DNA from: an uncultured Roseiflexaceae bacterium
GTDB taxonomy: Bacteria; Chloroflexota; Chloroflexia; Chloroflexales; Roseiflexaceae
Direction of reading: 5' to 3'
Assembly (NCBI GenBank): GCA_903932805.1
Contig: CAIZHO010000114.1
Span: 1-12,742 of the forward strand
DNA length: 12,742 bases
The notes below the pieces were generated by a model. The model had not been told where the DNA came from and did not search any database. It saw only the letters and a program-made list of their open reading frames with translations. Positions 7,663 through 12,742 of the stretch are shown in pieces (the first letter of the stretch is position 1; each line of letters begins with the position of its first letter). The translations under genes and the position numbers were made by a program.

Positions 7663-8399
7663 CACGCACCCGTTGGATTCTGCCTGCCATCACATTTGGT
7701 GCGATGAGTGGTGTCGCTGCAGCCTGCGCGTTGCCGTACATCATGACTCTTAATCCGCCGAGCGCCGAGCAGGCACTCCCGCCATTTGCCGTTTTGCTGC
7801 TCGTGACGTTTCTGCAAAATACCCTCTTCGCAAGCGTCATTGCATATCTTGGATTGCGTGCGGGGCAGACACTGAGCATCGGCAGTGCGTTGTTTGATGC
7901 ATCGGTGCGCGCCATGGGTACGCGCCGAACCTACAGCCTTGCCGTGAGTGTAGGGTTGCTTGCAGGATTGCTCGTATGGGGGCTTGACAAGGTCTTTTTG
8001 CCATACATGCCGTCATTGCCGCAACTGAATGATGTTTCAATCACGGTGCGTGCCGCAGCGATTTTGTACGGTGGCGTTGCCGAAGAAGTGTTGCTGCGCT
8101 TGGGTTGTTTGAGTGTAGTCGCATGGGTCTTGGTGCGCATGCGATTGGCTCCATCCGTGGCATTGACGGGTGCGATCGTTATTGCAGCGTTGTTGTTTGG
8201 CATCGGTCACCTCCCTGCCATGGCTGCGATTGTCCCTTTGTCCTCTATTGTCGTGTTTCGTACCCTGTTGCTGAATGCATTACCAGGGCTTGCGTTTGGG
8301 GTGTTGTACCGACGGTATGGCATAGAGCATGCGATTGTTGCACACACCTGTGCAGACATTGCGTTGCTGTTGATTGTCCCAAGCATAAGAATCTCGTAG
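7659..8399 (+). CDS. CPBP-family intramembrane glutamic endopeptidase
   Basis: Membrane protein of the CAAX protease/Abi (CPBP, Rce1-like) family, 246 aa with about 6-7 hydrophobic segments. The three family motifs are present: EEVLLR (E142, E143, R147), FGIGH (F180, H184) and HTCAD (H229, D233), which form the intramembrane catalytic site. Bacterial members cleave membrane-associated substrates, and some act in bacteriocin self-immunity; the substrate here is unknown. AAGGAG (7646-7651) lies 7 bases before the ATG, inside the end of ruvX, so translation is probably coupled. The stop codon TAG (8397-8399) is itself part of the GTAG that opens the first copy of the downstream palindrome array, so the C-terminus may have been set by insertion of that repeat (inference). 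Family call is secure. Confidence 0.88.
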   Translation: MTRTRWILPAITFGAMSGVAAACALPYIMTLNPPSAEQALPPFAVLLLVTFLQNTLFASVIAYLGLRAGQTLSIGSALFDASVRAMGTRRTYSLAVSVGLLAGLLVWGLDKVFLPYMPSLPQLNDVSITVRAAAILYGGVAEEVLLRLGCLSVVAWVLVRMRLAPSVALTGAIVIAALLFGIGHLPAMAAIVPLSSIVVFRTLLLNALPGLAFGVLYRRYGIEHAIVAHTCADIALLLIVPSIRIS

Positions 8400-8698
8400 G
8401 TCGCCGCCATGGTGGCGACAAGAGCATGCCCCCGGCGTACGGTATTTGTCGGTCGCCGCCATGGTGGCGACGGGATTACGCCCCCGGCGTACGGTATTTG
8501 TCGGTCGCCGCCATGGTGGCGACGGGATTACGCCTCCGGCGTACGGTATTTGTCGGTCGCCGCCATGGTGGCGTCGGGGATTGATTGTGGCCGGGTGGGT
8601 AGGGTAGGTCGCCGCCATGGTGGCGACAGGAGCATGCCCCCGGCGTACAGTGTATGTTGGTCGCCGCCATGGTGGCGACAGGAGCATGCCCCCGGCGT
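8396..8698. repeat. REP/BIME-like array: six near-palindromic 20-mers with exact 52-bp period
   Basis: The core GTCGCCGCCATGGTGGCGAC occurs at 8400, 8452, 8504, 8556, 8608 and 8660; copy 4 ends in GTC instead of GAC. Every start is exactly 52 bp from the next. The core is an imperfect palindrome whose one non-pairing position would be a G-U wobble in RNA. Each core is preceded directly by GTNG: GTAG in copies 1 and 5, GTCG in 2-4, GTTG in 6. The 32-bp intervals are near-identical in 1, 2, 3 and 5 and partly present after copy 6; several contain a second hairpin (TACGCC-CCC-GGCGTA at 8477-8491). Interval 4 (8576-8607) is unrelated in sequence but the same length. The array fills the space between the converging protease and RAYT genes. 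GTAG plus a palindrome is the layout of bacterial REP elements. I see no gene in this 305-bp stretch. Confidence 0.9.
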
Positions 8699-8704
8699 CC
8701 CGAG

Positions 8705-9226
8705 TCATCTGCGCCGCCGTTCTTCACGCTCATGCCAGCGTCGCGGATTGTTGAGGATATATTGGGTCCTCTGGTCATATTCGAACTGGTTGCGGATGAT
8801 GCGGTCCATGAATCCCGGATACCAAAAGCTCATCTTTTTGCGCTTGACACTCTCGTCTATGCCCCGTGTGACTGCAGCTTTGAAAGATCCCACCGCCTGG
8901 CTCAAGAGAAATTCTGATGCTCTGCTTTCAACGGTCTCGCCGTCTTTGCCAGACGTACGGGCACGCGGAGCATTGGCCGTTATCTCGATAATTCCATGCA
9001 CGTGATTCGGCATCACAACATACGTATGTAGGACAAGACCCGGATAACTGTATGGGATTTGTTCCCAACAGTCGACGGCGATGACGCCACTTTCGTTGTG
9101 TGCCATCTGCGCATCGACAACGCTCCCAAACACTCTTCTGAAATCCCTGACCGTTGTCGTGACGAAGTAATACCCTGGACTCGAATAATCGAATTCTGCG
9201 AGACGAAGCGATTTTTTGACATGCAT
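8705..9226 (-). CDS. REP-associated tyrosine transposase (RAYT), Y1/HUH transposase family
   Basis: Single-strand DNA transposase-like protein of the Y1_Tnp (IS200/IS605 TnpA-related) superfamily, 173 aa. N-terminal signature LRLAEFDYSSPGYYFVTTTV; HUH metal-binding motif MPNHVHGI with H75 and H77; SFKAAVTRGI; then C-terminal DRIIRN...YILNNP, where Y156 is the likely nucleophile by analogy with YIENQ-type motifs (Y150 is an alternative). RAYTs are domesticated single-copy enzymes linked to REP palindromes, and a palindrome array abuts the 3' end here. The start at 9226 is chosen because AGGAGGTGA (9231-9239), a full anti-SD complement, lies 4 bases before it (7 from the AGGAGG core). A start at 9250 would place this site inside the gene. 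The frame is complete with no stop and the catalytic residues are intact, so it may be active. Basic RRRR tail before TGA. Confidence 0.88.
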   Translation of the reverse strand: MHVKKSLRLAEFDYSSPGYYFVTTTVRDFRRVFGSVVDAQMAHNESGVIAVDCWEQIPYSYPGLVLHTYVVMPNHVHGIIEITANAPRARTSGKDGETVESRASEFLLSQAVGSFKAAVTRGIDESVKRKKMSFWYPGFMDRIIRNQFEYDQRTQYILNNPRRWHEREERRRR

Positions 9227-9253
9227 GGTGTCACCTCCTGGCAACACCATAGC

Positions 9254-9272
9254 GCGGTGGCATTACCACCGC
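9254..9272. other. Hairpin in the RAYT leader
   Basis: GCGGTGG (9254-9260) and CCACCGC (9266-9272) around CATTA, 28 bases upstream of the RAYT start on its own strand. There is no T-tract, so it is not a terminator. It does not match the core of the 52-bp array. Possible regulatory or recognition structure for the transposase gene; function unknown. Confidence 0.4.
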
Positions 9273-9289
9273 ATTACCAGGCAAAAGGA

Positions 9290-9322
9290 CAAAAAACCGG
9301 TGTTGCCAAAGGCAACACCGGT
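9290..9322 (-). terminator. Intrinsic terminator of the minus-strand operon
   Basis: Perfect 12-bp stem (9311-9322 with 9296-9307), 3-base loop, and a T-run on the minus strand (complement of the A-run 9291-9296, the last A being in the stem). It lies about 20 bases after the stop codon of the DsbA-like gene at 9344. Its place downstream of the second half shows that the transcript is organised to include the region after the internal TGA. Confidence 0.88.
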
Positions 9323-9343
9323 CACCCTCCATGATTTCGACGC

Positions 9344-10003
9344 CTACGGTGGGTTCAGCAGCGTATCGATGATGTTTTTGAATACCGCATAGGGTTGTGC
9401 ACCGGCATACAGTCGGTCTTGGATGAGAAATGTTGGTGTGCTCCGAATGCCGATTTTCTCGGCGAGGGCCACGTCCGCCTTGATCTGGGCGAGATGGCGA
9501 TTGGTGGTCAAGCAACTATCGAAATCTGCCCGGTTTATACCGATGTCGCTGGCATAATTGCCGAACATGCTCAAGTCGTCGAGCGATCCATCACGCCATT
9601 CTTGGTCACGGGCACCATCGAACAGTTGTTGGCGCATCTCGCCGAATGCACCTTGTTCGGCCGCACAATTTGCTGCTTGGGCTGCCATCAATGCACCGGG
9701 ATGGATGGACATCAGTGGGTAGTCATACAGCTCGAGGTAGACCTTGCCGGTATCGACGTAGTCTCTCATCAATTGAGGGTACGTCTCACGGACGTACTGT
9801 TCACAGTATGGTCATTGATAGTCGCTGAATTCACGCATCACAATGGGTGCTTTGGGATCACCGAAGGCGCGTGGGTTTGGTGACCGTTCCGAGAGCAATG
9901 TCACCGGGCTTGCAGGGTCAACAACCGGTGCTGCAACGGGCGAGAGGCCACAACCTGCAAGCACTATCGCACAGACAATGAGGAGTGACGATGCGCGGAT
10001 CAT
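9344..10003 (-). CDS. DsbA-like thioredoxin-fold lipoprotein, probable selenoprotein (UPYC, in-frame TGA at 9812-9814)
   Basis: Read through one TGA, this is a 219-residue DsbA/BdbD-type thiol-disulfide oxidoreductase. Residues 1-18 form a lipoprotein signal with lipobox LAGC (C18), so it should be anchored outside the cytoplasmic membrane. After a linker, the family entry motif REFSDYQ is followed by TGA at codon 64, then PYC (C67): exactly where CPYC is expected. The frame continues without another stop through YVRETYPQL, LELYDYPL, AANCAAEQGAFGEMRQQLF and the cis-proline loop STPTF (P190) to the stop at 9344-9346. All that is missing is the first active-site cysteine. With the SECIS-like hairpin downstream, UGA is probably read as selenocysteine. 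Start ATG overlaps the upstream gene's stop (ATGA, 10000-10003). A nonsense mutation or base error is the alternative; a plain gene call would give two fragments (9812-10003, and a C-terminal part from about 9772 down to 9344). Confidence 0.72.
9779..9797 (-). promoter_or_regulatory. SECIS-like hairpin directly downstream of the in-frame TGA
   Basis: On the minus strand GTACGTC-CGTGA-GACGTAC forms a perfect 7-bp stem with a 5-base loop. The stem starts 15 nt after the TGA and the loop lies at 22-26 nt, with G and U as its second and third bases. Bacterial SECIS elements (for example in fdhF) sit at this distance, with a small apical loop having a G among its first two bases, usually followed by U. 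A competing small hairpin, TACTG-TGAA-CAGTA, covers positions 4-17 after the TGA and overlaps the first three stem bases. Confidence 0.6.
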
Positions 10004-10503
10004 GCATGTTCCGATCGACTGACATGCGGCAACCGGACATTGGTCGTACGGCCGACCATACCCGAGCCGTCGTCACCACAATACGGACAGATAGCCCATG
10101 TCAGGTCGATGACCCGATCGCAGGCTATACAGCGCCGGCGCAGCCCTGTATGGCAATGCGGGCAGAGGATGTATTCGTGATCAATGCCACGTTGACATTG
10201 AGGGCACACGAACTGTTCCTCGATATCATGGCGCAGGTATTCTTCTTCGAGCGACCGTTCGTATCGCTCGGCAATAGTCTGGCGCGGTCGCAGCAAGGTA
10301 TAAATGCCCAGGCCAGCAAACGGAATCAGCAGTGCCAGTGATACACCAAGCACCTGGAGGAGGGTTTCTTCGGTGCGTGCATGGATATCACGATACGTCC
10401 AAATGACGCTCGCCATCCAGAGCAGAACGACATACCCCGCTACGACCCATTTGAGCAAATCAAGAATAGTCCCGAGCACCCCGAGTGTTCCACCTATATC
10501 CAC
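10000..10503 (-). CDS. Membrane-anchored double zinc-ribbon protein of unknown function
   Basis: 167 aa. Two hydrophobic segments near the N-terminus (about residues 14-36 and 47-71) would anchor it in the membrane. A charged helix with many Glu/Arg follows (about 77-95), then four CxxC knuckles: C100/C103, C114/C117, C125/C128 and C139/C142. These make two zinc ribbons in tandem, resembling DZANK/zinc-ribbon modules. Such ribbons usually mediate protein or nucleic-acid contacts; no enzyme motif is visible and I assign no function. The start is GTG at 10503, because AGGGGAG lies 6 bases upstream. It lies 49 bases after the darA-like gene and shares ATGA with the DsbA-like gene, so it belongs to the tmk operon. 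Its topology (ribbons in the cytoplasm or outside) is not determined; if outside, the cysteines could be partners for the DsbA-like protein (speculation). Confidence 0.75.
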   Translation of the reverse strand: MDIGGTLGVLGTILDLLKWVVAGYVVLLWMASVIWTYRDIHARTEETLLQVLGVSLALLIPFAGLGIYTLLRPRQTIAERYERSLEEEYLRHDIEEQFVCPQCQRGIDHEYILCPHCHTGLRRRCIACDRVIDLTWAICPYCGDDGSGMVGRTTNVRLPHVSRSEHA

Positions 10504-10552
10504 AATCGACTCCCCTCACAACACAAAGGACCCAGCGCAAGATGGCGTGATA

Positions 10553-10888
10553 CTACCCTAGGACACGCGTGACCGACTCTGCATTGAGCACGAATACCGT
10601 TGCTCCACCGACCTGGACTTCGACTGGCGTTGGAGGGTAGAATTCGCCGGATTCGGCAACCGGTGGCAACGGTGAAATGTAGCGTATGCGCATGTTGCAA
10701 TGCGTATGAATCAGCTGCATGACGGCGTCGACTTGGGTATCTTCGACAGCGATAAGCAGAGTGATATTGCCTTCGCGGAGGAACCCGCCTTCACTGCTGA
10801 TGCGTGTCACGCGATGGCTACGGGCGGTGAGTGCATCAACCAGGTCCCCGGCATCTTGTCGTTGGACAACGGCTATCATGAGTTTCAT
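10553..10888 (-). CDS. darA: DarA/PstA-type PII-like cyclic-di-AMP receptor protein (DUF970)
   Basis: Small cytoplasmic PII-like signalling protein, 111 aa, the usual length (~109). It starts MKLMIAVVQRQDAGDLVDAL; the hallmark SSEGGFLREGN lies at 31-41, then ITLLIAVED, and the C-terminal part has EFYPPTPVEVQVGGATVFVL. In Bacillus, Staphylococcus and Listeria this family (YaaQ/DarA/PstA) binds cyclic di-AMP as a trimer through the GGFLRxGN region and the long loops. Its direct output is still poorly known. The start ATG overlaps the tmk stop (ATGA, 10885-10888), so it is probably coupled to tmk; tmk-yaaQ is also the Firmicutes gene order. Ligand binding here is inferred from the family, not shown. 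Confidence 0.88.
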   Translation of the reverse strand: MKLMIAVVQRQDAGDLVDALTARSHRVTRISSEGGFLREGNITLLIAVEDTQVDAVMQLIHTHCNMRIRYISPLPPVAESGEFYPPTPVEVQVGGATVFVLNAESVTRVLG

Positions 10889-11559
10889 GGGGTGGTCCTT
10901 TCAGTGACCGAAGAAATCGCTCCATGCGCGGCATGCAAGAATGGCAAGACCGATGTACGAATGTGCGCAGCCAGTGCTTCGATAGATTGCTCTGCGTCAC
11001 AGGTGACCCAACGCGTGGGGTCAGCATTTGCGAGCATTTCATACCCGTGCGCTACACGTTGATGGAAGGCCAGTTCGTGTGCGTCGAGGCGATTCCATTC
11101 GATCGCAGACGCATCGGGATGAAGTTTGCGACGAAGACCAACTGCAGGATCGATGCGGAGCCAAATTGTTACGTGGGGCACAAGTCCCCCGGTCGCTTTG
11201 GTTGTCACGGTACGCAAATCTGCGAGGTCGCGTCCGAGCCCGTACCCTTGATACGCATACGTCGAATCTGCATACCGATCACAAATGACAATACCGCCTG
11301 CGGCAAGCTGGGGGCGAATGATTTGATTGACGAGTTGGGCGCGTGACGCCGAAAAGAGCAACGACTCGGCAGTCGGATCTATCTCAGTATTCTGCATGCC
11401 CAAAACGATCGAACGAATCTGGTCACCGATTGCCGTACCACCAGGTTCACGCACGTGACTGACCTGGTATCCGACCGACCGCAAATGTTCAGCCAAGAGG
11501 CGTGCTTGGGTGCTTTTGCCACACCCTTCGCTTCCCTCGAATGTGATGAACAATCCCAT
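10885..11559 (-). CDS. tmk: Thymidylate kinase (dTMP kinase)
   Basis: Cytoplasmic enzyme phosphorylating dTMP to dTDP with ATP, essential for dTTP supply; 224 aa, slightly longer than the common ~205-215. P-loop EGSEGCGKST at 8-17 (K15, S16), VREPGGT at 36-42, the DRY motif at 94-96 (CDRYADSTYAYQG) and the following dTMP-binding GYGLGRD. The central and C-terminal helices are as in the family. The ATG at 11559 has AAGGG four bases upstream and lies 24 bases after the R3H ATPase stop, so the two are likely cotranscribed. Its end overlaps the darA-like gene by four bases. All catalytic motifs are intact. Confidence 0.95.
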   Translation of the reverse strand: MGLFITFEGSEGCGKSTQARLLAEHLRSVGYQVSHVREPGGTAIGDQIRSIVLGMQNTEIDPTAESLLFSASRAQLVNQIIRPQLAAGGIVICDRYADSTYAYQGYGLGRDLADLRTVTTKATGGLVPHVTIWLRIDPAVGLRRKLHPDASAIEWNRLDAHELAFHQRVAHGYEMLANADPTRWVTCDAEQSIEALAAHIRTSVLPFLHAAHGAISSVTERTTP

Positions 11560-11583
11560 AATACCCTTTTTTCTGCGTCTCTG

Positions 11584-12742
11584 CTAGCGAGACACCTTGA
11601 CGCGACGATGTGGTTCTTTGCCACGGCTTTCTGAGGTCACGTTGTAGCGTTCGGCCATTTGATGTTGGAGGCGTCGGATGATGCTCCCTTGCGGGGTGAG
11701 TTCGACCACGTTCTTCTCACCCTTGAGAACCTGATGTATTGCCGTCTCGGCCTCGAGAATCGCTTCTTGGACTTCAGGCGTTCCTGACCCAACACGGTCG
11801 TGGCCGCGGGCTGGGACTTCGATTCCAAATATATCCAACAATTGCCGTTCGATTTGAATGGCCGTCGACGCACGCAACACATATATAGGCAGATTGCGTT
11901 GTTCGGCGCCGCGCAACCGAGCCGATCCCTGCCGGTAGTAGTTTTTGATGGTCATCACCATGGTCGCCTCGTCGAGGTCACGGACCACCACTGCCGGCAC
12001 GTGCAAGCCCTGGACGACTTTTTCGACCTTGTCGCGACTGAGCCCAAACGGGTAGATCCGATGCGTAATGGAGGGGCTGTGCGGGACCGCAGGGGCAACG
12101 GGTGGGATGGGGTTTGCCGCCGGGATGGTCGTCACAAATGGGTCTTGGAGGACGCCATGCAGGCGCTCGGGGGGCAGGGTCATCATCCCCATCGAACGTG
12201 CGGGGGTGCCAAAGCGATCGTTGCCACGGCCGCGACCGCCACGACGTTGGTCGGGTTGTCGGTCGAACCCAGTGTTATGCGCACGGCGAACACTCTGCGC
12301 CGATTGGCCGGCGAGACCTTCGGGCGGCTCTGACGTCACCATTTCGACCGTGATAGTCCCATCAGCTGCGCGCGTGCGGTGTTCGGCTTGGGGTGATTCA
12401 CCAAGGAGCAAACTATCGACGGCTTCGCCGATGTTGTTATAGATCAGGACATCGTCCCAATTGCGGATTTCGACCAAAATATCGAACGTCGGTGGTTGTT
12501 TGCGCTCGAGCACGGTCTTTTGGGTGCCACGGCGGCGCGCTTCGTCGTCGCCCAACGTGACGGGCTGAATGCCGCCGACAAGGTCCGAAAGAGTCGGATT
12601 GACCATCAAGTTTTCGAGGAGCTGGCCGTGAGCGGTACCGATGAGCTGGACACCGCGTTCGGCGATGGTGCGCGAGGCTTGGGCTTCGAGCTCGGTACCG
12701 ATTTCGTCGATGACGATGACTTCCGGCATGTGGTTTTCGACA
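11584..12742 (-). CDS. R3H-domain AAA ATPase (ycf45/SpoIIIAA-like), 5' truncated
   Basis: Cytoplasmic ATPase of the type found in cyanobacteria, plastids (Ycf45) and Chloroflexota. The reading frame is open to the right edge, so the N-terminus with the Walker A motif is outside the window. The visible part begins [20 protein letters not shown], the Walker B region with a family-typical DEIG. AAA core follows ([41 protein letters not shown]), then a long variable linker with RG-rich (RRGGRGRG) and Pro/Ala-rich stretches. The C-terminal R3H domain reads [25 protein letters not shown] and should bind single-stranded nucleic acid. About 385 residues are seen. It is the first visible gene of the operon with tmk, 24 bases upstream. 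Biological role is not established. Confidence 0.88.
   Translation of the reverse strand, partial: VENHMPEVIVIDEIGTELEAQASRTIAERGVQLIGTAHGQLLENLMVNPTLSDLVGGIQPVTLGDDEARRRGTQKTVLERKQPPTFDILVEIRNWDDVLIYNNIGEAVDSLLLGESPQAEHRTRAADGTITVEMVTSEPPEGLAGQSAQSVRRAHNTGFDRQPDQRRGGRGRGNDRFGTPARSMGMMTLPPERLHGVLQDPFVTTIPAANPIPPVAPAVPHSPSITHRIYPFGLSRDKVEKVVQGLHVPAVVVRDLDEATMVMTIKNYYRQGSARLRGAEQRNLPIYVLRASTAIQIERQLLDIFGIEVPARGHDRVGSGTPEVQEAILEAETAIHQVLKGEKNVVELTPQGSIIRRLQHQMAERYNVTSESRGKEPHRRVKVSR

Noticed and set aside
8396..8698. CRISPR array
   Set aside because: The period is regular and the core palindromic, but most intervals are near-identical to each other, repeats are only 20 bp, and no cas gene is present. 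A RAYT next to it explains it better.
8280..8778. Open frames on both strands rich in PPWRRPT, RHHGGD and SVAAMVA
   Set aside because: These are translations of the 52-bp array in successive frames (52 is not a multiple of 3). They overlap real genes and lack coding features.
9290..9322. Treating this hairpin as the RAYT transposon end
   Set aside because: Perfect stem plus T-run on the minus strand directly after the DsbA-like stop is best explained as a terminator, although its GGTGTTGCC arm also occurs once in the RAYT leader (9240-9248).
9812..9814. TGA read as tryptophan (alternative genetic code) or as a true end of a short lipoprotein
   Set aside because: Other genes here (antiporter, ruvX, RAYT, tmk) use TGA as stop, so the code is standard. 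A 63-residue lipoprotein ending just before the active site, followed by an in-frame perfect remainder, is unlikely. Nonsense mutation remains the real competitor.
9395..9883. Plus-strand 162-codon frame across the DsbA-like gene
   Set aside because: Antisense shadow; the minus strand carries a clear thioredoxin-fold protein with a lipobox, in-operon overlap and terminator.
11800..12333. Plus-strand frames opposite the R3H ATPase
   Set aside because: Antisense shadows of a GC-rich, low-complexity linker; no ribosome site or domain.

Overview
The window looks like a piece of a bacterial chromosome with moderately high GC, standard stop codons and sigma-70-like promoters. Gene content and protein flavour suggest Chloroflexota (Chloroflexus/Roseiflexus/Herpetosiphon-like): an R3H-domain AAA ATPase, then tmk, a DarA-type PII-like protein and a membrane-anchored double zinc ribbon. 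This taxonomic call is inference, because no rRNA or other marker is present.

Left part, plus strand: a CPA2 monovalent cation:proton antiporter with a C-terminal TrkA-N/RCK domain, cut by the left edge (1-1391). A 380-bp gap follows, with 21 tandem heptamers (1539-1685) and a promoter. Then comes a secreted six-hairpin glycosidase-like protein (1772-3679). A minus-strand zinc-ribbon protein of unknown function (3669-4322) converges on it, the two coding ends overlapping by 11 bp.

Centre, plus strand: alaS (4452-7124) with a good promoter at 4365-4394 and a textbook terminator (7137-7172). The terminator's U-tract runs directly into the Shine-Dalgarno of ruvX (7186-7662). ruvX overlaps by ATGA with a CPBP-family intramembrane protease gene (7659-8399).

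The 305-bp space after the protease is an array of six near-palindromic 20-mers with an exact 52-bp period, each preceded by GTNG. It abuts the 3' end of a minus-strand HUH/Y1 transposase of the REP-associated (RAYT) type (8705-9226). Together they look like a RAYT with its own REP/BIME-type array.

Right part, minus strand, read right to left: R3H AAA ATPase (partial), tmk, darA-like PII protein, a two-TM double zinc ribbon protein, then a DsbA-like lipoprotein, closed by a terminator at 9290-9322. Tight spacing and two ATGA overlaps suggest one operon.

The most striking observation is in the last gene. A single in-frame TGA (9812-9814) stands exactly where the first cysteine of the thioredoxin-fold CPYC motif should be. 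A perfect 7-bp hairpin with a CGTGA loop starts 15 nt downstream, which is the geometry of a bacterial SECIS element. I interpret this as a probable selenocysteine-containing (UPYC) thiol-disulfide oxidoreductase lipoprotein that standard gene callers would split into two fragments. A nonsense mutation or base error is the alternative.
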